The notes below the pieces were generated by a model, which did not search any database, was not told the origin of the DNA, and worked only from the letters and a program-made list of their open reading frames with translations. Made by a program: the position numbers and the translations under genes. A stretch of 64,000 nt of DNA from Novipirellula herctigrandis (GTDB lineage: Bacteria > Planctomycetota > Planctomycetia > Pirellulales > Pirellulaceae), in assembly GCA_007859835.1 (NCBI GenBank), contig SJPJ01000001.1:3842073-3906072 (forward strand), given 5' to 3'. Below, one piece after another: positions 28,475 to 39,300 of this stretch (within the stretch, counting starts at the first letter, position 1; every line of letters begins with the position of its first letter).

Positions 28475-31400
28475 ATGAAAAGGCAAAAGTTAAGATCGGA
28501 ATCAACATTGCGTCTGCGAAAGCGACGGACATTGGGGGCGGCACGACTGTTGTCCATCGGATGGTGTTGTCTTTGGATCCTGCAAGTTGGTTGCGACTCA
28601 AGTGAAAACGGACTTGTGAGTAACTCCCCGGTGCGAGATGCTGAATCGTTGCGAGATGCCGATTTGGAAAGCCACTCGCAAATGGCTACGGCTACCACCA
28701 ACGACTCCGCCGCATTGTCCGCAACACCTGTGGATCGAATGACGATGGCGGTCGAGGCGTTCCAACGTAATGATTTGGACTCTGCCAAAGCATCCGTACG
28801 TGGACGACTAGTCGAAATGCCCGATGATGTTGCAGCACTCGAACTATCCGGCGACATCGCCGTTCAAATGCAAGAGAATGCCGCCGCGATCAATTGGTAC
28901 GAGACCGCCGTTGAAAACTCTGACAAGCCGACTGTGACACTACTGGACAAATGGGTGGAATCGCTGATGCGGGCTGCGTTTCCCTTTGAAACGCTCGATG
29001 CCCTTCGCCAAACAATCGATCAGTACCCAACGCACGTGCAAGCAAGATTTGATTTGATTGGCTTGGCGGCAATGATCGGGTTGCCTCGTATGACTATCGA
29101 GGATCTGCAATGGCTTAACCAACACAACCAAGGGGATGCGGAACAGTTGGTCGTACTCGCGGAACCCGGTCGGGTGATGCCCGATGGCGATATGTGCGAG
29201 CGGTATCTTGAGCGAAACCCAGGCGATATTCGGCTTCAATACAGCCTAGCCGTACTTGATGTATCCAAACTGCAGTGGGAAGAAGCGATCGAGCGACTAG
29301 CGCGTGTCATCGAGAAGCATCCCGATTTCTTGCCCGCCCATTTGCTTCTGGGAGTCTCCTTGGTTGAGACCAACCGGTTCGACGAAATCGCAAAGTGGCA
29401 CCTGGCGCTGCCCCCGGGTGCGTCGGTGCATCCGGAATACTGGATCGTTGCGGGCCATGCGGCCCAAGCTCGCGGTGATGACAACCAAGCCGCTCGCGCA
29501 TTTTGGAAATCGCTTCAGATCGACGATGTGACTTACCCGGATACGCTACTGCCACTGCTGCTTAGCTTGAACCGACTCGGACGTGAAGAGGATGCCCAAA
29601 AAGTCGCCGATCAAATCCGTAAACACAGCAAAATGCGAGATTCGCTTAAGACGCATATCGAACGCAAAAGCGAATCTCAGCAAGCCGCAATGCGAGTCGG
29701 TGAGGCGATGCTTGACCTTGGACGTGTTTGGGAAGCCGAAGGCTGGGCTCGTTTGTCGACAACTTTACCCAAGGATCCGATTCGCGATTTGAAGCAACGT
29801 TACATGGCGATTCGAGCGAAGCTAACAGTCGAAACGCCATGGAAAAATCCAGGCTCCAATATCGCGTCAAAAATTGACCTGAGCGAATTGCCTGAGGTGG
29901 TATGGGGATCGGGCAATGCCACTACGAAACTTGCCGATGACAAAGCGATCGGCCAGATACGGTTTGCTGAACAAGCAGCCGAGCGAGGTTGGATTCACAC
30001 CACTGCGGTAGCTCCCAGCGCCGAAAGCGAAGGCCACTGGATCTACCAGACGGTTGCGGGTGGCGTAGGGGTGATTGATTTTGACCTCGATGGATTCCCA
30101 GATTTGTCATGCGCGATGCTCAATGGGCAACCGCTAAAGACAGATTCCTCGCCGAATCATCTGTTCCGCAACCATAACGGAATGTTTACCAATGTCGGCG
30201 CCGAAGCGGGATACCTTGATAACGGATTTTCCCAGGGGATATCGGTAGGCGATTACAACGACGACGGTTTCCCCGATTTATTGGATATGAACATCGGATC
30301 CAATCGTCTGTACCGTAACAACGGCGATGGCACGTTCACCGATGTGTCCAACGTCGTGGGCTTAGCCGACAATGATTGGAGTACATCGTCGGCGATCGCA
30401 GATATCGATGGCGATGGATACGCCGATTTAATGGCCGTTGCCTACGCCGCAGGCACGAAACCCTATGAATACGAATGTCGCGACAAGGACAATCAGCGGA
30501 CGGTCACATGCACGCCGCTAAATTTCGAAGCCCAAGCGGACCGAATTTGGCGAGGTCGTGGTGACGGTACGTTTGAGGACGTAAGCAATCGATGGATCGA
30601 ACAAACGACGCCCGGCCGCGCACTCGGAATCATCGTGGGGAATCTTGACGAGCGACCAGGGCTCGATGCTTACGTCGCCAATGACATGTCGGTCAATCAC
30701 TTGTGGTCGGGGGATCCATTGTCAGGCAAAGAAGCGATGAATTTTCACATGACGGATCTCGGTTCGGTTCGCGGACTCGGGTTTGACGCGCGTTCGATAT
30801 CCCAAGCATCGATGGGAATGGCAAGTGGTGATGCTGATGGCGATGGCGATCTCGATTTTTTCCTAACCCACTTTGCGAAAGACCATAACACCTTTTACGA
30901 GCAAGTCGCTCCAGGAATTTGGGCCGATCGTTCGTATCAAGTTGGCGTTTCCCAAACCTCGATGAAGCTACTTGGCTTTGGGACCCAATGGAGCGATTTT
31001 GACAACAATGGATCATTGGATTTGATTGTCGCCAACGGTCATGTTGACATCGTTGACGATCCTGAGATCGCGTTCCGCATGCCGCCACAATTGCTGCAAA
31101 GACAACCAAGTGGACGGTGGGTAGAATCCGAACCGGCGCAACTTGGTGAGTACTTCCAAGGAAAACACTTGGGACGCGCCGTGGCACTGCTCGACGCCGA
31201 TCGTGATGGACGAACCGATGTCGCCATCACGCACCTCTTTGATCCGGTTGCCTTGTTAGTCAACGATACTCCTGACGCAGGCAAGTCGATCCATATCGAA
31301 CTCAAAGCAACAACCACCCAACGCGATGCGATCGGTGCGGTCGTCAAAGCCAATTTAGGCGATCGCAACTTCGCCGCTCAATTGACCGCCGGCGACGGGT

Positions 31401-31582
31401 ATATGTGTACCAATGAACGACAAATCACGATCGGAACAGGAACCTTGGGCGAATCAGCCGACGTGGTCGTTCAATGGCCATCGGGAACCGAAGAACACTT
31501 TGGGAAGCTGCAATCGAGTGAATCTTATTTGCTTGTTGAAGGTTCCGGCGAATCATTCAAGCTTCCTTCGATCACGCGATAA
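28475..31582 (+). CDS. TPR plus FG-GAP/ASPIC-UnbV (CRTAC1-type) lipoprotein, copy 2
   Basis: About 1035 residues. An Arg-rich n-region is followed by a hydrophobic stretch and a lipobox (LQVGC). TPR-like helices fill the first 400 residues, then FG-GAP loops (DFDLDGFPDL, DYNDDGFPDL, DIDGDGYADL, DADGDGDLDF) and an ASPIC/UnbV end (QRDAIGAVVKANLGDR...VVQWPSGTEEHFG). It is a diverged paralogue of the neighbours. The start is uncertain: ATG at 28475 gives the most normal signal, but ATG 28412, ATG 28421 and TTG 28406 are in frame and none has a good ribosome binding site. Its 3' end overlaps the convergent third copy by 58 bp. Confidence 0.88.
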   Translation: MKRQKLRSESTLRLRKRRTLGAARLLSIGWCCLWILQVGCDSSENGLVSNSPVRDAESLRDADLESHSQMATATTNDSAALSATPVDRMTMAVEAFQRNDLDSAKASVRGRLVEMPDDVAALELSGDIAVQMQENAAAINWYETAVENSDKPTVTLLDKWVESLMRAAFPFETLDALRQTIDQYPTHVQARFDLIGLAAMIGLPRMTIEDLQWLNQHNQGDAEQLVVLAEPGRVMPDGDMCERYLERNPGDIRLQYSLAVLDVSKLQWEEAIERLARVIEKHPDFLPAHLLLGVSLVETNRFDEIAKWHLALPPGASVHPEYWIVAGHAAQARGDDNQAARAFWKSLQIDDVTYPDTLLPLLLSLNRLGREEDAQKVADQIRKHSKMRDSLKTHIERKSESQQAAMRVGEAMLDLGRVWEAEGWARLSTTLPKDPIRDLKQRYMAIRAKLTVETPWKNPGSNIASKIDLSELPEVVWGSGNATTKLADDKAIGQIRFAEQAAERGWIHTTAVAPSAESEGHWIYQTVAGGVGVIDFDLDGFPDLSCAMLNGQPLKTDSSPNHLFRNHNGMFTNVGAEAGYLDNGFSQGISVGDYNDDGFPDLLDMNIGSNRLYRNNGDGTFTDVSNVVGLADNDWSTSSAIADIDGDGYADLMAVAYAAGTKPYEYECRDKDNQRTVTCTPLNFEAQADRIWRGRGDGTFEDVSNRWIEQTTPGRALGIIVGNLDERPGLDAYVANDMSVNHLWSGDPLSGKEAMNFHMTDLGSVRGLGFDARSISQASMGMASGDADGDGDLDFFLTHFAKDHNTFYEQVAPGIWADRSYQVGVSQTSMKLLGFGTQWSDFDNNGSLDLIVANGHVDIVDDPEIAFRMPPQLLQRQPSGRWVESEPAQLGEYFQGKHLGRAVALLDADRDGRTDVAITHLFDPVALLVNDTPDAGKSIHIELKATTTQRDAIGAVVKANLGDRNFAAQLTAGDGYMCTNERQITIGTGTLGESADVVVQWPSGTEEHFGKLQSSESYLLVEGSGESFKLPSITR

Positions 31583-34509
31583 CGGCGATTCATTTCAATC
31601 GAACCAAACGATGTTTCTTGGCCGCTAGGCCAATGAATCGTGACATCATCAATCGCGCTGACTGTGCCGAGCCCAAAATGAACGATCGGCTCGTTGGTAC
31701 ACATGTATCCGTCACCACCAATTTGCCAACCTGTTAGGCTGACATCGCCTGCCTGAACAACGACCTCGGCTCCGATCGCATCTCGCTCGCTCGTCGTTCC
31801 GATCAATTCGAATTGGACCCAATGACCTTCGGCCGATTCATTTTGCAGCAAAGCCACTGGCGCATCCAAGTGGTTGGCGAAGAGATCCACTTTGCCATCT
31901 CGATTCCAGTCGAGCATCGCCAGCGTCCTACCAAGCGTCGGTGTTTGAAAAAATGGTCCAACATCCGTGGCAGCCGTCAAAGTCATCCCGGTCGGACTGC
32001 CACGGAAAATTTGGGGCGGCATGCGAAAGGGGACGTCGCTACCCCGTTCGTCGAAAACGTGTCCGTTCAAAACCGCCAAATCGACCCAACCATCATTGTC
32101 TAAATCGACTCCCTGGGTGCCGAAGCCGAGGGTCGTGTAGGACGGCCTCGACAACCCAAACCTTAAAGCCTCGTCCGAAAAATAGCCTAGCCGGTTCTGC
32201 AAAAACAGATTCACACTTTCATGGTGAAAATTGGTCACATGAAGATCTAACATGCCATTGCGATCAAAATCGCCCGATGCCACTCCCATGCATCCTTGGG
32301 TGTCGCCGGTCGGACCGATGCCGCAACCCCGAATGGCGGCCGATTCAACCACTTGGAACCGCGATTGGTTTTCCGAGTCCGATTTTCGATCGGGCATGCT
32401 CGACCAAAAGTGGTTTTGACCAATGTCGTTACTAACAAAAACATCGTTACCATGTTGGCGGTCAAAATTGGCAATCACCGTTGCAAATCCACGCCCGCGA
32501 GTTTCGGAAAGTCGGTTCGCACCGGACCAAACCCGGAACTCCCCATTTCCTTGGTTCTGATAGATTCGATCCGTTGCCGCAGTAAATTGTTGCGGTTGAC
32601 AACGCAAATCGCCCCCGACGCATTCCACTTCAAGCACTCGCGGATCATCGATATAGTTGACGTCGATGATCTCGGGTAAATGGTCGCCGTCAAGATCGGC
32701 AACTGCGACGCTCGATGTCCAACGGTCTACTCGGTCAAACACACGGTCACTGACATCGACAAAGGTTCCATCGCCTTGATTGAGATAGATCACGTTGGGG
32801 CCAAAGTTACCAACGATCAAATCGGGGAAGCCATCTTGGTTGATGTCGCCCGAACAAACGCCTTGCCCAAACCCACGATCACCGGTCCCCGAAGAAACGG
32901 TAACGTCGACAAAACGGCCTCCGGCAACGGCTGGTTTTTCCTTGGCGAATGTTGAACGAAGATGACGAAATAGTTCATTGGGCGCCGATCCGTCGCGGAT
33001 CACTGGTTTGCCACCCGATTGAGCAAAATAGAGATCGCACCAGCCATCGAGATCGAAGTCCAATACAGCGATGCCACCACCGTTGACATCCGATGGCGAA
33101 ACTAATTCACCATGCAGAGGAAAATCATTCTGAAATCGGCGATCGATACCCACTTCCGAAGCGATATCGACCAATCGCAACGAGGACTCTCCCGGTTCGG
33201 ATTCCAACTTTGCAATGGTCGCAGGATCAAGCGTTGCGAGCGAGCCCATGGCAGGAAGAGGATACGTATCGATTTGGAATCCAAGCAATTTTCCGAGTCG
33301 ATGCTCTTCGATCTTGGCTATCGTTGACGAATTTTCCCATTCGCGGATCTGCTCGCGATGGAGTGAAAGCGCATCACTGTGACTACCAAATTCCGCTGCA
33401 TCGCCAAGTCGGGCGAGCTCGGACCAGGAAGTCGATTCCCACATCCGCATCATCGATTGCATCCGCTCTGCAATCCATCGAGCTTGTTCGGAATCCGCAT
33501 TTTTTGCGATCCGAAATATTTGATCCAAGTCTTTCAAGCGATCACGCAATGCAACAGCTTGTTTTTCGCGTTTTAAGGCATCGAGCGATTGGACCATCTG
33601 TCGCAGCGACGATCGATCGGTCGGATCGAGTCGAATCGCTTCGCCATAACAGCGAACCGCCTGTTCGTGCATTTCTTTTAACGATAAAAACCGGCCAAGT
33701 GCGTTCCAGTATTCGGGATGACCGTCGATGCCAGACGGCAAACTTGCAAACCAATTCGAAAACGAATCCATCCGTGCATCTTCGGCCAACAACCGTCCCT
33801 CGAATGCAGCTGCGGCAGCGTTATTGGGAAACGCTGCCCGAACTTGCCTTACCATTGGCAATACATCATCCACTTCTGCGGCCGACGCAATGTACAATGT
33901 CCTCGCTTCACCAAGGTTGAACAAGGACAAAGTCGACATGTCGACAACACCTTCGTAAGAGACCAACGGATAGGGGCCAGACCGATCAATAAGACTTAGC
34001 AGTTCATGCCGACTGATTGGGCCGCGACGCATCGCCTCAAGCATTTGCTCACTCGCTTCGAAGCGACGCCCCTGAGCACTCTGTAGTTGGGCCAGCATTC
34101 GATAGGGCGACGGGTTATCCGGTTTCAAGTCAATCCACTGACGAAGATCCGTTTCAGCAGCCTCGGGAAAACCTGCTTTGAGATGCCAATCGAAAGCGCG
34201 CACGAGCAGCGTCGCCGCATTCTCGGGATCGATCTCGGCAAGCTTCCTCGCACAATCCGCCGCAACGCGGCTTTGGCCGAGCGAGAGATTTGCATCCAAA
34301 CAAATCGCCAACGCTTCGCGGTCTTGCGGAGCCGCCTTCAAGACTTCTTCCGCTAACTGAAGACTTGCCGCGAAATTTCCCTGCCGATTCTTCTCAGCGG
34401 CGGCAGCCAACTTCATCAAAATCGCTTCGTCGCCCATCGGTTCAACGGAACCACGATCACAACCCGATTGCAAACCCAGAAAACAAAGGAGCATCAAACG
34501 CGGAAGCAC
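31525..34509 (-). CDS. TPR plus FG-GAP/ASPIC-UnbV (CRTAC1-type) lipoprotein, copy 3
   Basis: About 994 residues from the start chosen here: GTG at 34509, giving (V/M)LPRLMLLCFLGLQSGC, a good lipoprotein signal. The frame is open to an ATG at 34698, but the extra 63 residues consist mostly of a tandem NSVAR/KSVAR repeat and would make an abnormal leader. TPR helices come first, then FG-GAP Ca loops (DFDLDGWCDL, DINQDGFPDL, DLDNDGWVDL) and the ASPIC/UnbV end (ERDAIGAEVVVQAGDV...TIHWPSGQETSFG). It is closer in layout to copy 1 than to copy 2. Its last 58 bp overlap copy 2. Confidence 0.88.
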   Translation of the reverse strand: MLPRLMLLCFLGLQSGCDRGSVEPMGDEAILMKLAAAAEKNRQGNFAASLQLAEEVLKAAPQDREALAICLDANLSLGQSRVAADCARKLAEIDPENAATLLVRAFDWHLKAGFPEAAETDLRQWIDLKPDNPSPYRMLAQLQSAQGRRFEASEQMLEAMRRGPISRHELLSLIDRSGPYPLVSYEGVVDMSTLSLFNLGEARTLYIASAAEVDDVLPMVRQVRAAFPNNAAAAAFEGRLLAEDARMDSFSNWFASLPSGIDGHPEYWNALGRFLSLKEMHEQAVRCYGEAIRLDPTDRSSLRQMVQSLDALKREKQAVALRDRLKDLDQIFRIAKNADSEQARWIAERMQSMMRMWESTSWSELARLGDAAEFGSHSDALSLHREQIREWENSSTIAKIEEHRLGKLLGFQIDTYPLPAMGSLATLDPATIAKLESEPGESSLRLVDIASEVGIDRRFQNDFPLHGELVSPSDVNGGGIAVLDFDLDGWCDLYFAQSGGKPVIRDGSAPNELFRHLRSTFAKEKPAVAGGRFVDVTVSSGTGDRGFGQGVCSGDINQDGFPDLIVGNFGPNVIYLNQGDGTFVDVSDRVFDRVDRWTSSVAVADLDGDHLPEIIDVNYIDDPRVLEVECVGGDLRCQPQQFTAATDRIYQNQGNGEFRVWSGANRLSETRGRGFATVIANFDRQHGNDVFVSNDIGQNHFWSSMPDRKSDSENQSRFQVVESAAIRGCGIGPTGDTQGCMGVASGDFDRNGMLDLHVTNFHHESVNLFLQNRLGYFSDEALRFGLSRPSYTTLGFGTQGVDLDNDGWVDLAVLNGHVFDERGSDVPFRMPPQIFRGSPTGMTLTAATDVGPFFQTPTLGRTLAMLDWNRDGKVDLFANHLDAPVALLQNESAEGHWVQFELIGTTSERDAIGAEVVVQAGDVSLTGWQIGGDGYMCTNEPIVHFGLGTVSAIDDVTIHWPSGQETSFGSIEMNRRYRVIEGSLNDSPEPSTSK

Positions 34510-34523
34510 CGCGCAGCAATACC

Positions 34524-34613
34524 GAGCTACCGATTTCCGAGCTACCGATTTCCGAGCTACCGATTTCCGAGCTACCGAGTTCCGAGCTACCGAGTTCCGA
34601 GCTACCGAGTTCC
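34524..34613. repeat. Six-copy 15-bp tandem repeat upstream of CRTAC1 copy 3
   Basis: Six head-to-tail units: three GAGCTACCGATTTCC followed by three GAGCTACCGAGTTCC. It lies in the leader, or in the extreme N-terminal codons, of the minus-strand gene. The block structure of the variants suggests recent slippage or unequal exchange. Confidence 0.9.
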
Positions 34614-34962
34614 ACGGCAGGCAATTCCTAAGGTGTATGGTCCCAAGTCGGTTATCGAGCAAAGAGGGGGATCGCAGTTGGCAACATGAAAAGATCATTG
34701 ACGGCTACATCTTAGTAGTGGGCGTGGCAGCACGTCCCAGGGCTCAGAATCATTGGCAAGATCCACGACGCCCGTTTCTGATCGGTACGCAGACCGACAA
34801 TTTCTCAGACTCCGTGATTCTAAACGGATCGTCGTAATATCGGTAGAACGCCTCAGGTGCCGTGAAACTCATTTGGCAAATCTGGAATAGGGGTTTACAC
34901 CACTATTCGGATTGACACCTAAAAGAACGGACTGTTAGTACACATGCGGACTTTAATGAAAA
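34614..34962. other. Divergent intergenic region between CRTAC1 copy 3 and BBP7 genes
   Basis: No gene or structured RNA seen. It must carry promoters in both directions; no clear sigma-70 box pair is visible. Confidence 0.35.
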
Positions 34963-36291
34963 ATGAAAAAGTTTGGAAATATTATGTGGCGATGGTTTTG
35001 CGGACACGTTTTTGAGCGTTCTGCTGCGTTCAAGTGCGCAATGCTCGTTTCTGTGGCAATAGCGTTTGGCCACCTGCACGTTGCCGAAGGGCAATTGATC
35101 GAAGTTTCAGCGACACCAGTCCCATCGGCAATCACCCTACCTGTGGTTTCGCCAGCCGCAGCGGCCGCTGTAGCAGCCGCTGCCGAACCACCCCCAATCA
35201 TTGACTATAACCCGTGGCGTCCCTCTCGCCCTCGCCGCTACTTCGATGCTGACCTTCTATTGTGGTGGGCAGGCGATTCGAGTTTGCCCTCGCTTCTTAC
35301 GACGAATCCATCCGGAACACCAATCGATGACGCTGGCTTGATCGGCAGCACAAGCACGAGCGTATTGTATGGCAACGATACGGTCGGCGATTGGGCCCAC
35401 GTCGGATTCCGTATGCGATTCGGGCGTTTTGTGAACGAGTCCGGAATCTCGCGTTTGGAAATTGACCTTCTACAGTTGTTCGAGAACGACGATTCGTTTG
35501 GCGCTTCCTCAAGCGGCGGTGATCCGATTCTCGCTCGGCCGTTTTACAACTCCGATACCGGAGCGAACGATGCACAAATCATTAGCTTTCCCGGCATTGC
35601 CGACGGAAGCTTTGACTCGGATTATGAACGGAAGGCGATCGGGATCGATCCATTAATCTTTTTCTGTCTAAAGAGTGGCCAATGTCGTTGGTGGGAATTT
35701 TACACGGGGTATCGATTTTTTTGGCTTCGCGACAAAATCTCGATCCGCGAACACGTAGATATCCCTGCGGGTGGGCTGATCGCGCCCGACACTTATTACA
35801 ACATCCATGACACGTTCACGGCAACGAACGCTTATCACCTAATGCCGTTGGGGCTTAGTTACAGCGGAAATCGCAACAAGTGGATTTGGAATGTACGCGG
35901 CGACATTGGGTTTGGCTTTGTTTCACAAACAGTCGAAATCGAAGGCAGTACGCAGGCATTCGCTGGTGGCGTCCCTGCGGAAACCCACAACGCGGGCTTC
36001 TTGGCGTTACAAACCAACCGTGGCAAACACGATCGAACACGTTTCGCATGGGTTCCACAAATCAACGCTTCAATGAAACGGCGATTGACTGACAAGATGT
36101 CAGCCCAGTTTGGCTACACCGTGATCTATTTGCATGACGCAGTGAAAGCGGTTGATCATTTGCCGACGGCAATTGACCCAGGAAACCTTCCTCCCGAATT
36201 GCCCGGCGCCGGTCCGAATCCCGTCTTCGCGTTCAATGACGAACCGCTCTGGGTTCATGGTTTCAATATCGGCTTACAGTTCAACTTCTAG
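34963..36291 (+). CDS. BBP7-family outer-membrane beta-barrel protein
   Basis: A 442-residue exported protein with an N-terminal hydrophobic signal (about residues 24-43), an Ala-rich linker, then the typical BBP7 opening RRYFDADLLLWWAGDSSLPSL and amphipathic beta strands to the end, finishing with an aromatic residue (GLQFNF) as outer-membrane barrels do. BBP7 is a planctomycete porin-like family; transported molecules are unknown. The giant DUF11 protein gene follows after 44 bp on the same strand and may be co-transcribed. The start could also be ATG 34984. Confidence 0.88.
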   Translation: MKKFGNIMWRWFCGHVFERSAAFKCAMLVSVAIAFGHLHVAEGQLIEVSATPVPSAITLPVVSPAAAAAVAAAAEPPPIIDYNPWRPSRPRRYFDADLLLWWAGDSSLPSLLTTNPSGTPIDDAGLIGSTSTSVLYGNDTVGDWAHVGFRMRFGRFVNESGISRLEIDLLQLFENDDSFGASSSGGDPILARPFYNSDTGANDAQIISFPGIADGSFDSDYERKAIGIDPLIFFCLKSGQCRWWEFYTGYRFFWLRDKISIREHVDIPAGGLIAPDTYYNIHDTFTATNAYHLMPLGLSYSGNRNKWIWNVRGDIGFGFVSQTVEIEGSTQAFAGGVPAETHNAGFLALQTNRGKHDRTRFAWVPQINASMKRRLTDKMSAQFGYTVIYLHDAVKAVDHLPTAIDPGNLPPELPGAGPNPVFAFNDEPLWVHGFNIGLQFNF

Positions 36292-36335
36292 TCAAGCACA
36301 GCTACGACAATACGCTCAAAAAGGAATTTGAACGG

Positions 36336-39300
36336 ATGATGTTGTTTTCTCGTCAAAAACAGACGCGTAAAAAAAATCGCACGCGGAATACGTTACGAAA
36401 TTTGATCGCGGAACCACTCGAAAAACGTCTTGTCTTCGCTGCCATTCCGGCGGTCACGATGGATGTGCCTGCAGAAGTCTTCATTGGTGAAAATGTGCCG
36501 GTCAGCGTCACGTTCGACAACACCGATGCGAGCGACGTTGGCTTTGGACCTTTTATCGATGTTTACTTGCCTCGTAACGGTGCCGATGGGGTTAGCGGTG
36601 TCGACGTCGATGGCATTGAATATATAAATGGATCGGCAAACTATCTCGGTGCGCCGATAACAACCACCGTTTTTACGTTCGATGCAACGGGCTTGATTGA
36701 CCACCCCTATGCGGTCGACAACACCGGTACTCCGCTACAAGTCACCGGAACGCAAGGTGATCAACTTCTTGTCTTTCAATTGCCTTTTGGTTCTTTCACC
36801 GCAGACCAACCTGGCGCAACGATCGACTTCCAAACCACGCTGTCCTCGCATGCGGATGTTGGTACGGCTTTAACTTTACGGGCTCGCAGTGGCTTCCAAT
36901 TTGGCAATGATGCACTCGACAACCCGATCGGCTCGCCCGGTGACCCTAGCTTGCTGAGTCAAGGCCCGACTGCGACAACATGGACTCCCTTGGCAGCAGT
37001 CACGCCAACGCTGATCCAATTAGAAAAGCTCTACGTCGGCCCCGAATTCGAAACGGCAACGGGCCCAAACTTTCCTCGTCAATTTACGATCAATATCAAC
37101 GTCGCAGACGGTCAAACCATCACCGATGTCGATTTGACCGATCTACTGCCAAACAACATTGAATTGTTGCCTGGCGTGACGATCACGCCTTCAGGCACGA
37201 CCACCAACACCCCAACCACACCTGCAAACGCGCCAAGCAACAATTTGACGTTCAATTTGCCCTCGATCTCTGGCACAACCGCTGCTGTGGATGCGTCGGT
37301 GACGTTCAACTACTACGTTCCGTTTCGCGATGCGGATGGGTCAACCGTCCTTGACCCGACCTCGGGTGACGATGGAACCTCGCCCAACAACGTATCCTTG
37401 CTAGGCGATTGGACGCCGCTCGATCCAGGCGATCCGTCAGGTTCCGATAATGTCTCGGTTGACGAAGCGGGCCCCGAGTCGACTTTTGAGTCAAAATCGA
37501 TTGCCATCCAGAAAACAGTCGCCCTGCAAAATGATGCTGGCGGCGGTGGATACAGCGGTGGCGATACGGTCGAGTACACGCTGCAATTCCAAATTTCGGA
37601 CTATTTTGGTTTCGACGACATTGTCATTGATGATGTCTTGTCCGATGGCCAACGATTCGACACTACGTTCACTCCTACCTTGTCAGTAACCGAGCATGGC
37701 CTGGCGTCCTCGGGAAATGTCTCGCCAGCGAACTATACGATCACAGATAACTTTAGCGTTCCATTGACGACGGTAGGTACGCAAGAATTCCGACTTCGTG
37801 TCAGTGATGAACTAGTGCTTCGCAGCGGTGTTCCCGCAGACACCTTAGTCCTTGGCGGACAAGTACCCATTGGTGGGACCCTCGGCGCTGACCCGAGTGC
37901 CTCGCCTAACCTCGGTGCAACCACAGGAACGATCGTCTTTCGCGCGATCGTCCAAGATGACTTCTCGATTCAATTTCCGTCGGGCGACCCGTCAGTTGAC
38001 GAAGGTGACTTGCTTGAAAACGATGTCACGATCGCAGGCGATGTTTTCCACTACACCAACACAACCGCAACGGGGGAAACAGAAGCCGACATCAGCGACG
38101 ATAATTTCATGATCGCGGGTGGAACGTTGAGCAAGGCGATTTACGCAATCAACGGCAACACGACTTTGCCAACGCCTTTGGTTTTGACACCAGGCGATAC
38201 GATCACTTACCGAATCAATTCAGCGCTGCCCAACAGTGACATCGAAGATTTCATGCTGGAAGATTACTTGCCGCTTCCGGTTTTGGACGCTACCGAAGTG
38301 ACGTCGTTTGACGCAACCGGGGCGACAACACCCCCGGCGGGAGAATGGAAATTCGGGCCAAGCGATACGTTCAACAGCATCTACGTCAATTCGATCGATG
38401 CGACCAACCGCCCGACAGTCACCTCCGACGCAACCAGCAATGTCTTGCTATTCAACTACGGTGACTTTGATATCGAACCGAGCCAATCGAGCGTGGTCGA
38501 CTTACTGTTTACGGTCACGGCAAGTAATGATCCGTTCGCCGATGGATTGTACCTGACCAACCAAGTTCGTCGGAACCAAGATTCGACTAACCAAGGCATG
38601 TTCGTCAATGATGAGATCATTCAAATCCAACTTGCGGAACCTGAGTTAAATATCAAAAAAGGGATTGTTGCCACAACAAACACCGACGATGTCTACTTAC
38701 CCGTCGTAACGGGTCCGGTCGCGTTTACGGTTCCGGGGACAGCCGGCAATCGGTGGGCAGGAACAATCAATAGCAACGGGCTAGCCACGACACCGATTGA
38801 TAGCGATTTGAGTCTCGTCGATGCAGGTGATTTAGTAACATTCGCGATCGTGGTTGAAAACACCGGGTCGAGTGGCAAAGGGGCGTTTGACGTTCGCATA
38901 CGAGATGCATTACCGGCCGGTTTTCAAATCCCGGGTGGCGGATTGAACATGCATGTCTCGGACGGCACCGGCGCGGCAATGCCGACCAACGTGATTGGCA
39001 CTGGACTATTTGACCCCGTCGGAGGGATTGAACTTGTCGATCCCGGTGCAACCGCAGACGCCGGCGACGGAACCAATTCGGGTTCGCTCGACGAGTACGA
39101 TCCGACCGATGGCCGGAACATCGTGATCATCACGTATGACTTGGAAGTCTTGACAACCGCAGTTCCCGACCAGCTGCTAACGTCCGACGCCACCCTCTAC
39201 AACTATGCATCAGTCGAAGCGGGACCTGATTTCACAACCGAAGACTTGATCGATCCTGCGTCGACCCGCATCGCTACCCTTATGGTCGCGAAGGCCATTT

